A stretch of DNA of 35,257 nucleotides from Streptomyces hilarionis. GTDB taxonomy: Bacteria > Actinomycetota > Actinomycetes > Streptomycetales > Streptomycetaceae. The position numbers and the translations under genes are program-made. Under the pieces are notes generated by a model that did not search any database, was not told the origin of the DNA, and was given only the letters and a program-made list of their open reading frames with translations. Within the stretch, counting starts at the first letter, position 1; the number at the start of each line of letters is the position of its first letter. The stretch spans positions 1-35,257 of the forward strand of contig NZ_JAHHIT010000098.1 of the NCBI RefSeq assembly GCF_024539675.1, given 5' to 3'. This document shows positions 7,883 to 16,336 of this stretch, in pieces.

Positions 7883-8266
7883 TGGAGATGGCGGGAATCG
7901 AACCCGCGTCCAACGGTGCAGAATCAGGGCTTCTCCGTGTGCAGTTCGCTGTGATTTTCTCGGCCCCGGCGATCACGCGAACAAGTCGCCGACGGGCCCA
8001 GTCACTGTTTGATTTCCCATCTCACCCCGTGACCGGGCGAGACGGTTTAGTTCCCTAGATTATGCCAGGATCCGGGCCGGGAACACTCCCGGGCTGACAC
8101 CCTTTAGGGTCCTACCTCACTGCTTATTAGGCAGCGAGAGCGTAGGACTGGGAATCGCTCTTGATATTGGCGATTATTTTTTGCGACATATGGTTTACGA
8201 GATCATTGCCGCTTCCTCGACACGCTTCCCCTGCTTCGACAGCCGCTGTCGAAACCGATCATCCCC
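7883..8266 (-). ncRNA. ssrA: Transfer-messenger RNA (tmRNA)
   Basis: About 384 bases. The 5' end GGGGATGATCGG pairs with 3' CATCTCC to form a 7-bp acceptor stem. GGTTTCGACAG near the 5' end and the T-arm GCGGGTTCGATTCCCGC near the 3' end are both characteristic. The discriminator A is at 7883; CCA is not encoded and must be added. The internal reading frame encodes the tag ANIKSDSQSYALAA. Function: with SmpB it rescues stalled ribosomes and marks the unfinished protein for proteolysis through the C-terminal ALAA. It sits just downstream of smpB on the same strand. Confidence 0.97.
8127..8171 (-). other. tmRNA tag reading frame (14 codons plus stop)
   Basis: The resume codon GCC is at 8171-8169; the frame reads ANIKSDSQSYALAA and ends in tandem TAA TAA (8129-8124). 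It is preceded by the A-rich stretch typical of the resume determinant. The LAA-type end is the usual degron recognised by ClpXP-like proteases. Confidence 0.92.
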
Positions 8267-8282
8267 ATGTTGTTTTTTCAAT

Positions 8283-8330
8283 CCCTCCGAGGAGGGCCCG
8301 TGCCCACCGTGGGGCACGCAGGCCATGGTA
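8283..8330 (-). promoter_or_regulatory. Candidate ssrA promoter and structured precursor leader
   Basis: On the minus strand TACCAT (8330-8325) resembles a -10 hexamer. Between it and the mature 5' end lie two hairpins, GTGCCC/GGGCAC (8300-8317) and CCCTCC/GGAGGG (8283-8296). A transcript starting near 8318 would carry a 50-base leader that RNase P must remove. The -35 is not recognisable. Confidence 0.35.
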
Positions 8331-8367
8331 CGTGAACCACGCCCGTCGATGCCACTGTGTTCACGGC

Positions 8368-8386
8368 GGCCGCGTTCCCGGCGGCC
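8368..8386 (-). terminator. GC hairpin after smpB
   Basis: GGCCGC and GCGGCC arms around a 7-base loop, 14 bases past the smpB stop. There is no T-run, so it may attenuate transcription or stabilise the 3' end rather than terminate; read-through into ssrA is possible. Confidence 0.35.
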
Positions 8387-8399
8387 GTGACTCCCGGGG

Positions 8400-8948
8400 C
8401 TAGGCGTGCCGCTGCCTGCGCTTCGCCGCCGCGACGGCCCGGTCCGTCTCCCGGCGGTCCTGCTTCTCCCGCAGGGTCTGCCGCTTGTCCCACTCCTTCT
8501 TGCCGCGGGCCAGCGCGATCTCGGCCTTGGCCCGGCCGTCCTTGAAGTACAGGGCCAGGGGCACGATCGTGTGACCCGTCTCCTCGGACTTCACCGCGAG
8601 CTTGTCGATCTCCTCGCGGTGCAGCAGCAGCTTGCGCTTGCGGCGCGCCGAGTGGTTGGTCCAGCTTCCCTGGCTGTACTCGGGGATGTGGGCGGCGTGC
8701 AGCCACGCCTCGTTCCCCTCGATCTGCACGAAGCCGTCGGTCAGCGAGGCGCGGCCCTGGCGCAGCGACTTCACCTCGGTGCCGGTGAGCACGAGGCCCG
8801 CCTCGTAGACGTCGATGATGGCGTAGTCGTGCCGGGCCTTCTTGTTCTGCGCGACGATCTTGCGCTTGCCGTCCTTGGCCTTGGCGGACGGGGCGGCCCC
8901 GCCCTGCTTCGGCTGGGACTCCTTGGGTACGTACATTCCCTTGCTCAT
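8400..8948 (-). CDS. smpB: SsrA-binding protein SmpB
   Basis: 182 residues. Family blocks are all present: AQNKKARHDYAIIDVYEAG, LTGTEVKSLRQGRASL, the EAWLHAAHIPEYSQGSW region, NHSARRKRKLLLHREEI, the PLALYFKDGRAKAEIALARG strand and the basic tail GKKEWDKRQTLREKQDRR that enters the empty mRNA channel. It binds the tRNA-like part of tmRNA and delivers it to stalled ribosomes. About 20 residues longer at the N-terminus than most SmpB (Lys/Gln/Ala-rich head). The ATG at 8948 is preferred; the ATG at 8936 is an alternative. Neighbour of ssrA, as in many bacteria. Confidence 0.97.
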   Translation of the reverse strand: MSKGMYVPKESQPKQGGAAPSAKAKDGKRKIVAQNKKARHDYAIIDVYEAGLVLTGTEVKSLRQGRASLTDGFVQIEGNEAWLHAAHIPEYSQGSWTNHSARRKRKLLLHREEIDKLAVKSEETGHTIVPLALYFKDGRAKAEIALARGKKEWDKRQTLREKQDRRETDRAVAAAKRRQRHA

Positions 8949-9017
8949 AGTCCCGCCATTTTCGCATCCGGAGGCGGCCTGAGGGAAAGCCGATTACGCG
9001 GGCCGCCCGCGGCACGC

Positions 9018-10190
9018 TCAGGGCGTGTCGCCCAGCCCGCCCAGCACGGTCTCCGCCCGCGCGAGCGCGCCGTCGTCCGCCTCCAGGTCGGGCGTGATGC
9101 CCCGGCCGTCGACGGCGCGGCCCGACGGGGTGCGGTAGTGCCCGACGGTCAGCTCGGCGACCGAGCCGTCGGGCAGCCGGCGCGGCATCTGCACCGAGCC
9201 CTTGCCGAAGGTGCGCGAGCCGACCACGACCGCGCGGCCCCGGTCCTGGAGCGCGCCGGTCAGCAGCTCGGCCGCGCTCATCGTGCCGCCGTCGACCAAC
9301 GCGACCAGCGGACGGGCGGTGTCGCCGCCGGCGTCGGCGTGCAGCACACGCTGGTCGCCGCCGACGTCGTAGGTGGCGACGAGACCGCCGTCCAGGAAGG
9401 CGGAGGCGGCGGCGACGGCCTCGGTGACCAGTCCGCCGGAGTTGCCGCGCAGGTCCAGCACGATCCCGGCGCCGGGCGGGGCGTGCTCGACGGCGCCGCG
9501 GACGCTGTCGCCGACGCCCTTGGTGAACGCGGCGACGGTGACGACGGTGACGCCGCCGGAGAGCCGGCGGACGGTGACGGAGTCCGTGGACAGCAGCACC
9601 CGGCGCAGGGTCTCGGTCCACGCGCGCGTGCCGCGCTCCAGGCCGATACGGACGGCGGTGCCGGCGTGCGCGTCCTTCGCGTCACCCCGCAGTAAGGAGA
9701 CGACGTCGGTGACCGGGAGGCCGTCCACGGACCGTCCGTCGACGCGGCGCAGCCGGTCGCCCGGCTGGATCCCGGCGTCGGCCGCGGGCGACCCGGACTG
9801 CACCCCGGTCACCTCGATCCGGCCGTCGCGCTCGCGCCGCGCCTCCAGGCCGACGCCGGTGTAGCGGCCGTCGAGGGAGTCCTCGAACTCCTCGTACTCG
9901 CCCTCGGAGTAGACCGCCGCCCAGCGGTCGCCGCTGCGGCTGACGGCCCGCTCGGCGGCCTCCATAGGGGACTTGCCGTCCGCGGCGGCCTCCTCGGCGG
10001 CCCGCGTCACGTCCTCGGCGCGCCCGGCGGGGGCGGGAGCGGCGCCCGAGGAGCGCGCGTGCCCCTCGCCCCACTGCTGCGGCAGCGATCCGGTCGCCGC
10101 CCCGGCGACGAGGACGCCGGCGAACACCAATGTCAGGGCGGCCCCGCGGCGGCAGCGGCGGGGCTGACAGAACAGGTCACGGCCTGACAT
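9018..10190 (-). CDS. S41-family C-terminal processing peptidase with PDZ domain
   Basis: 390 residues. A basic N-terminus and one hydrophobic helix (about 17-34) make a signal anchor; the rest is extracytoplasmic. The PDZ domain is about 107-185 (YTGVGLE, SPAADAGIQPGD). The protease core has LDLRGNSGG (245-253), the catalytic Ser-305 in GGTMSAAE and Lys-330 in TFGKGSVQ, the Ser/Lys dyad of CtpA-type proteases. Known role: trimming of C-termini of secreted or envelope proteins. Its fixed place beside ftsEX suggests substrates in division or wall turnover (inference). The ATG at 10190 is chosen because TAGACT lies exactly 7 bases upstream (leaderless pattern). Confidence 0.93.
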   Translation of the reverse strand: MSGRDLFCQPRRCRRGAALTLVFAGVLVAGAATGSLPQQWGEGHARSSGAAPAPAGRAEDVTRAAEEAAADGKSPMEAAERAVSRSGDRWAAVYSEGEYEEFEDSLDGRYTGVGLEARRERDGRIEVTGVQSGSPAADAGIQPGDRLRRVDGRSVDGLPVTDVVSLLRGDAKDAHAGTAVRIGLERGTRAWTETLRRVLLSTDSVTVRRLSGGVTVVTVAAFTKGVGDSVRGAVEHAPPGAGIVLDLRGNSGGLVTEAVAAASAFLDGGLVATYDVGGDQRVLHADAGGDTARPLVALVDGGTMSAAELLTGALQDRGRAVVVGSRTFGKGSVQMPRRLPDGSVAELTVGHYRTPSGRAVDGRGITPDLEADDGALARAETVLGGLGDTP

Positions 10191-10203
10191 GGCGGTGAGT
10201 CTA
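10191..10203 (-). promoter_or_regulatory. Leaderless -10 element for the S41 peptidase gene
   Basis: On the minus strand TAGACT (10203-10198), 7 bases, ATG at 10190. It lets the peptidase be transcribed independently of ftsEX, which fits the hairpin between the genes. Confidence 0.55.
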
Positions 10204-10215
10204 GGGGAACGCGAA

Positions 10216-10245
10216 GGGCCGTACGGTCGGTTGACCGCACGGCCC
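10216..10245 (-). terminator. Hairpin between ftsX and the S41 peptidase gene
   Basis: A 13-bp stem with one mismatch (GGGCCGT...ACGGCCC outside, GGTC...GACC inside) and a 4-base loop. It has no T-run, as is common for Streptomyces terminators, and likely ends the ftsEX transcript. Confidence 0.6.
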
Positions 10246-10251
10246 GGCGGG

Positions 10252-10285
10252 GTGTGCGTCACACTCCGGTGTGTGTGCGTCACAC
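10252..10285. repeat. Two copies of palindromic GTGTGCGTCACAC, 21 bases apart
   Basis: Copies at 10252-10264 and 10273-10285, each with GTGTG/CACAC arms around CGT. The second overlaps the last codons and stop of ftsX. A 21-base period puts both on the same DNA face. They lie 62-95 bases upstream of the S41 peptidase start. Confidence 0.55.
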
Positions 10286-11197
10286 CTTCAGGTACTTGCG
10301 CAGCGCGAAGAACGCGGCCAGGGCGGGCATCAGCAGGCTGGTGGCGAGGATGAGCGGGAGCTTCGTCAACACGGCGTCCCAGCCGATGAAGTTGATCAGG
10401 TTCAGCTTCTCGGACAGGGCCAGCCCGTGGTCGATGATGAAGTACCGGGCGATCACCAGGAATCCGCAGGCCACCGTGCCGCCGATCAGGCCGGCGACCG
10501 CGGCCTCGGCGATGAACGGCGCCTGGATGTAGAACCCGGAGGCGCCGACGAGCCGCATGATGCCGGTCTCGCGCCGCCGGCTGAACGCCGAGACGCGCAC
10601 GGTGTTGACGATCAGCATCAGGGCCACCACGAGCATCAGCGCCATGACCGCCCGCGCCGCCCAGTTCATGCCGTTGAGCAGCCCGAAGAGGTTGTCCAGG
10701 ATGCCCTTCTGGTCCTGCACCGACTGCACGCCGTCGCGCCCGTCGAAGGCGGTCGCGATGACCTGGTACTTCTCGGGGTCCTTGAGCTTGATGCGGTACG
10801 ACTCCTGCATCTGGTCCGGCGTGAGGGAGCTGGCCAGCGGGGAGTCGCCGAACTGCTCCTTGTAGTGCTTGTACGCGTCGTCCTGCGACTCGTACGTCAC
10901 CTTCTCGACGACGCCCATCTTGTCGAGGTCGGACTTGATCTGCTTCTTCTGGTCCGCGGTGACCGCGCCCTTGGCGCAGTTGGGGTCGGACTCGGCGTCG
11001 CTCTTGTTGCAGAGGAAGATCGAGACGTTGACCTTGTCGTACCAGTAGCCCTTCATGGTGCTGACCTGATCGCTCATCAGGAGCGACCCGCCGAAGAGCG
11101 CCAGGGACAGGGCGACGGAGACGATGACGGCGAAGGTCATCGTCAGGTTGCGGCGGAGACCGACGCCGATCTCCGACAGTACGAACTGGGCGCGCAT
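10280..11197 (-). CDS. ftsX: Cell-division ABC permease FtsX
   Basis: 305 residues. A cytoplasmic N-terminus and helix 1 (about 20-42) lead to a large extracytoplasmic domain (43-178) with two cysteines (63 and 74) able to bond. Three more helices follow (about 180-200, 228-252, 278-300), with the cytoplasmic FSRRRETGIMRLVGAS block between helices 2 and 3. This is the classic FtsX/type VII ABC layout. With FtsE it passes ATP-driven movement to peptidoglycan hydrolases outside the membrane; the extracytoplasmic domain is the contact site in known systems. It lies 60 bases downstream of ftsE, in the same operon. Confidence 0.97.
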   Translation of the reverse strand: MRAQFVLSEIGVGLRRNLTMTFAVIVSVALSLALFGGSLLMSDQVSTMKGYWYDKVNVSIFLCNKSDAESDPNCAKGAVTADQKKQIKSDLDKMGVVEKVTYESQDDAYKHYKEQFGDSPLASSLTPDQMQESYRIKLKDPEKYQVIATAFDGRDGVQSVQDQKGILDNLFGLLNGMNWAARAVMALMLVVALMLIVNTVRVSAFSRRRETGIMRLVGASGFYIQAPFIAEAAVAGLIGGTVACGFLVIARYFIIDHGLALSEKLNLINFIGWDAVLTKLPLILATSLLMPALAAFFALRKYLKV

Positions 11198-11257
11198 GGC
11201 GTGTTGTTCAGGCCTTTCCGGGGACGTCCGCCGGGGCGGTCGCGATGGCGGGGGCGG

Positions 11258-11947
<690 letters not shown>

Positions 11948-12121
11948 GGATGCACCACGGGTCGCCGGGGGTAGATGAGCGTGACCATACGCGAACCGGG
12001 GAGGGCGGCGCAGGCGTCGGGAGGGGTTGGGTGGGGCTTGTGCGTTTTTGTACGGGGCTTTGTATGCCCCCCGCTCTTCGAGTGAGCCGCGCGGCCCCCG
12101 CAGGAACCTGGCACAGTGGAG

Positions 12122-12149
12122 GGGGAACGTTCCCGTTCCCCGGAGCGTT
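12122..12149 (+). promoter_or_regulatory. ECF-type promoter candidate with embedded palindrome before the zinc-ribbon gene
   Basis: GGGAAC (12123-12128), 18 bases, GTT (12147-12149). This is close to the SigR-type consensus GGGAAT-N18/19-GTT. GGGAACGTTCCC (12123-12134) is a perfect 12-bp palindrome, and GGGGAAC/GTTCCCC (12122-12128, 12135-12141) a second, overlapping one. The start codon follows about 35 bases later with a strong ribosome site. Confidence 0.4.
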
Positions 12150-12184
12150 GTCTCCATGGAACCGGTGCAAGGAGGGCGAGGCGC

Positions 12185-12379
12185 ATGACGTACGACCGGC
12201 TGGTGTGCGCTAACTGCGCTGCGCCCGTGAGCGAGGGCCGGTGCCCCGTGTGCCGCGCGAACCGCGAGCGGCTGCAGCAACAGGAGAACTTCCTCGCGCA
12301 ACTGAACCCCATGACGCTGATCGCGCTGCTGGCGGTGCTGGTCGCGGCGGTGGCGCTGCTGGCCCACCAGACCGTCTAG
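12185..12379 (+). CDS. Small zinc-ribbon membrane-anchored protein (unknown function)
   Basis: 64 residues from the ATG at 12185; AAGGAGG (12169-12175) lies 9 bases upstream, one of the strongest ribosome sites in the window. Two cysteine pairs, CANC and CPVC (residues 8-21), form a likely zinc ribbon. A short Gln/Glu helix (RERLQQQENFLAQL) follows, then one membrane helix (about 42-60) up to the C-terminus. Tail-anchored topology with the ribbon in the cytoplasm is inferred. It faces away from ftsE across 237 bases. No function is recognised; the possible SigR-like promoter and paired cysteines make redox or metal response plausible. Confidence 0.85.
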   Translation: MTYDRLVCANCAAPVSEGRCPVCRANRERLQQQENFLAQLNPMTLIALLAVLVAAVALLAHQTV

Positions 12380-12407
12380 CCACGGGCGGCGCCGTACGGC
12401 GTGCGTA

Positions 12408-12443
12408 CGAAGGGCCCGGAGCCGATCGGCTCCGGGCCCTTCG
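12408..12443. terminator. Bidirectional terminator: 36-bp perfect palindrome
   Basis: The 36 bases equal their own reverse complement, an 18-bp stem with the arm CGAAGGGCCCGGAGCCGA. It lies between two genes that converge (zinc-ribbon gene and LAETG protein gene), so it serves both strands. There is no T-run; strong GC stems are normal terminators in Streptomyces. Confidence 0.8.
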
Positions 12444-12477
12444 CGCGTACGTCACGTACGGGTACGGCTGCCTACCG

Positions 12478-13431
12478 TCAGGCAGCGGCCCCGCCGCGGC
12501 CGGCCGCCAGACGCGGCAGCACGCGGAAGCCGATGCCGCCGGCGATCATGGTGGCGGCGCCGACGATCAGGAACGTGGTCTGGCCGGCGCCGGTCTCGGC
12601 GAGCTCCTTGCCGCCGCCCTGCGCGCTGTTGTCGGCGGCCACGTCCGAGGTGTCGGTCAGCGCGGAGCTGCCGACCTCCTGGGTCGAGGTGCCGTCGGTG
12701 TCGGTGCCGGAACCGCCGGTGGTGGAACCGCCGCCGGTCGCCGCGCCGCCGGTGGACTGGTCACCGCCGGTGGTCGAGCCGCCACCGGTCGTGGAGCCGC
12801 CGCCGGTCGTCGTGGACGAACCGCCCGTGGCGGAACCGCCGGTGGTGGAACCGCCGGTGGTCGTGGAGGAACCGCCGGTGGTGGAACCGCCGGTCGTCGT
12901 GGACGAGCCGCCGGTCGTGGAACCGCCGGTCGTCGAGGAACCGCCGGTCGTCGTGGTGGAGCCACCGGTCGTGGTGGATCCGCCGGTGGTCGTGGTGGAG
13001 CCGCCCGTGGTGGTGGAGCCGCCCGTGGTCGTGGTCGAACCGCCGACCGACGCCGCGCCGCCGACGGAGGCCGTGCCACCGACGGACGCCGCGCCGCCGA
13101 CGGAGGCGGTGCCGCCGACGGAGGCGGTGCCGCCGACCGAAGCGGTGCCGCCCGTCGCGGTCGAGTCGCCCGTGGTGCCCGTGGTGCCGGTCGTACCGGT
13201 CGTACCGGTCGTGCCCTGCGTCGTGCCGCCTTCGGTGCAGATCCCGATCGGGCAGGGCTCCTGGCCCGTCTGCGGAGTGACGTCGTCCCCGCCGGACGTC
13301 GACACAAGTCCGCTGAGGCCGCCCTCGTCGCCGGCGGCCGAGGCGACCCCGGCGACCGTCAGCGAGGCGCCCGCGGCGATCACGGCACCGGCGGCTATGC
13401 GCGCGACCCGGATCCGCGTCTTCTTCGTCAT
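12478..13431 (-). CDS. Gly/Ser/Thr-repeat cell-wall protein with LAETG sortase signal
   Basis: 317 residues. Signal peptide 1-32 (TRIRVARIAAG, hydrophobic core, ASA). A short unique part with C60-PIGI-C65 is followed by about 170 residues of simple repeats: TTG units (72-88), six GG(T/A)ASVG units (94-130), then GGSTTT variants (131-240). The acidic stretch 242-270 leads to LAETG (277-281), a hydrophobic helix and the basic end RLAAGRG. LAxTG is the motif cut by class E sortases, known in Streptomyces from the long chaplins; so the protein should be covalently fixed to the wall. The repeat probably acts as a flexible, perhaps glycosylated, stalk. GGGGGT about 10 bases before the ATG serves as the ribosome site. 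The partner sortase is not in the window. Confidence 0.85.
   Translation of the reverse strand: MTKKTRIRVARIAAGAVIAAGASLTVAGVASAAGDEGGLSGLVSTSGGDDVTPQTGQEPCPIGICTEGGTTQGTTGTTGTTGTTGTTGDSTATGGTASVGGTASVGGTASVGGAASVGGTASVGGAASVGGSTTTTGGSTTTGGSTTTTGGSTTTGGSTTTTGGSSTTGGSTTGGSSTTTGGSTTGGSSTTTGGSTTGGSATGGSSTTTGGGSTTGGGSTTGGDQSTGGAATGGGSTTGGSGTDTDGTSTQEVGSSALTDTSDVAADNSAQGGGKELAETGAGQTTFLIVGAATMIAGGIGFRVLPRLAAGRGGAAA
12712..13225 (-). repeat. Coding repeat tract of the LAETG protein
   Basis: Degenerate 18-base units encode GG(T/A)ASVG (about 13042-13152), and 15-18-base units encode GGSTT(T/S). Unit sequence varies mainly at third positions, so selection has kept the protein pattern. Copy number is likely to vary between strains. 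Confidence 0.75.
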
Positions 13432-13663
13432 ATGGTTGCTACCCCCAGTAGCTGAAAGCGTCGTTGAGGCCGCGCCCGGGGCTGTGATCGACGGGGGCAG
13501 CTGAGATGCAGCCGAGGCCCCCGGTTCACATGCGCCCCGAAGATACGCATGCCACTCCGCACCCTCCCCATTTTTCAAAGAAGCGTCAAGGCCGTTGCGG
13601 GCGCAATGTCCAAGTCGGGGCGCTTTGCGCGATGTTGGTGCTGTGAATGTGACGTAAAAAGCA

Positions 13664-13688
13664 AACCGCCCCTGAAACAGGGGCGGTT
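13664..13688 (-). terminator. Intrinsic terminator of prfB
   Basis: Perfect 11-bp stem AACCGCCCCTG / CAGGGGCGGTT with a 3-base loop, 15 bases past the prfB stop. On the minus strand it is followed by TGCTTTTTAC. One of two T-run terminators in the window. Confidence 0.88.
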
Positions 13689-13703
13689 AGCGTGTCGACA
13701 AAC

Positions 13704-14810
13704 CTACTTCTCCTGCTGCTTGCGCCAGCGAATTCCGGCCTCCAGGAACCCGTCGATCTCGCCGTTGAACACGGCCTCGGGGTTGCCGACCTCGAACTCG
13801 GTGCGCAGGTCCTTGACCATCTGGTACGGGTGCAGGACGTACGAACGCATCTGGTTGCCCCAGGAGTTGCCGCCGTCGCCCTTGAGGGCGTTCATCTTCG
13901 CCTGCTCCTCCTGCCGGCGCCGCTCGAGCAGCTTGGCCTGGAGGACGTTCATCGCGGTCGCCTTGTTCTGGATCTGCGACCGCTCGTTCTGGCAGGAGAC
14001 GACGATGCCGGTCGGCAGGTGGGTCAGGCGCACCGCGGAGTCGGTGGTGTTCACGCCCTGGCCGCCGGGGCCGGAGGAGCGGTACACGTCCACGCGCAGC
14101 TCGGACTCGTCGATCTCGATGTGGTCGGTCTGCTCGACCACGGGGAGGATCTCGACGCCCGCGAAGGAGGTCTGGCGGCGGCCCTGGTTGTCGAACGGCG
14201 AGATGCGTACGAGGCGGTGCGTGCCCTGCTCGACGGAGAGGGTGCCGTAGGCGTACGGGATCTGCACGGCGAAGGTGGTCGACTTGATGCCGGCCTCCTC
14301 GGCGTACGACGTCTCGTAGACCTCCGTCTTGTAGCCGTGCTGCTCCGCCCACCGCAGGTACATCCGCTGGAGCTTCTCGGCGAAGTCGGCCGCGTCGACG
14401 CCGCCGGCCTCGGCGCGGATGTTGACGAGCGCCTCACGGGCGTCGTACTCCCCGCTGAGCAGCGTGCGCACTTCCATCTCGTCGAGCGCCTTCTTGACGG
14501 ACGTGAGCTCGGACTCGGCCTCCGCGAGGGTGTCCGGGTCGTCCTCCTCCTGGGCCATCTCGAACAGCACGGCGAGATCGTCGATCCGGCCGCGCAGCGT
14601 GTCCGCCTTCCTGACCTCGGCCTGGAGGTGGGACAGCTTGCTGGTGATCTTCTGCGCCTCGTCCGGGTTGTCCCACAGGGACGGCGCGGCCGCCTGCTCC
14701 TCGAGCACGGCGATGTCTGCCCTCAGCTTGTCGAGGTCCAGAACGGCCTCGATCGACTCCATGGTCGAGGAGAGGGACTTGAGCTCTTCGGATACATCGA
14801 CGACTGCCAC
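13704..14810 (-). CDS. prfB: Peptide chain release factor 2
   Basis: 368 residues. SPF at 204-206 (RISPFDNQG) is the tripeptide that reads UGA/UAA, and GGQ at 249-251 (SSGPGGQGVN) enters the peptidyl-transferase centre; both are intact. N-terminal helices (1-110) form domain 1. Length is normal for the uninterrupted actinobacterial form: the frame is continuous from the GTG, with no programmed +1 shift as in enteric prfB. The start is set by TACGCT 7 bases upstream; the 7-base spacer itself is GGGAGGC, too close to the GTG to act as a normal ribosome site. It is a single-gene unit closed by the terminator at 13664. Confidence 0.98.
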   Translation of the reverse strand: MAVVDVSEELKSLSSTMESIEAVLDLDKLRADIAVLEEQAAAPSLWDNPDEAQKITSKLSHLQAEVRKADTLRGRIDDLAVLFEMAQEEDDPDTLAEAESELTSVKKALDEMEVRTLLSGEYDAREALVNIRAEAGGVDAADFAEKLQRMYLRWAEQHGYKTEVYETSYAEEAGIKSTTFAVQIPYAYGTLSVEQGTHRLVRISPFDNQGRRQTSFAGVEILPVVEQTDHIEIDESELRVDVYRSSGPGGQGVNTTDSAVRLTHLPTGIVVSCQNERSQIQNKATAMNVLQAKLLERRRQEEQAKMNALKGDGGNSWGNQMRSYVLHPYQMVKDLRTEFEVGNPEAVFNGEIDGFLEAGIRWRKQQEK

Positions 14811-14823
14811 GCCTCCCAGCGTA
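14811..14823 (-). promoter_or_regulatory. Leaderless -10 element for prfB
   Basis: On the minus strand TACGCT (14823-14818), 7 bases (GGGAGGC), GTG at 14810. The same geometry occurs at three other genes in the window. Confidence 0.5.
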
Positions 14824-14950
14824 ACGGCTCCGCCAACCGGGCAGTGCCGGGTGCCGCCCGCGAGGTCCGGGCGGGCAGCGGTCGCCTGCTCGCCCGGGGC
14901 GCGGTCACGGGGAGGTCATGCTCGCCGCCGCGGGCCCGGCGGGCCGCTCG

Positions 14951-16198
<1,248 letters not shown>

Positions 16199-16336
16199 GG
16201 CTGCTCCTACAGACGCGTGTTGCCCATCAAAGTACGCGTCCTGGGAGCCAACCTTCACCGCGGAGACGGAAATCACCCGCCGGATGTCGACAAGTACACA
16301 AACTCGTGGTCAGGGGCGGGGTCCGGCGTCCGGCGG

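Noticed and set aside
8353..8379. GGGAAC in the smpB-ssrA spacer as a SigR promoter of ssrA
   Set aside because: At N17 to N19 the bases read AGT, GTG or TGG rather than GTT, and GGGAAC is part of the hairpin loop.
12712..13225. Short repeats that could suggest a CRISPR-like array
   Set aside because: They are in-frame degenerate coding repeats of Gly/Ser/Thr with no unique spacers, inside a protein with signal peptide and LAETG end.
13704..14810. Programmed frameshift in prfB
   Set aside because: The frame is uninterrupted from the GTG to the stop, with SPF and GGQ both present.
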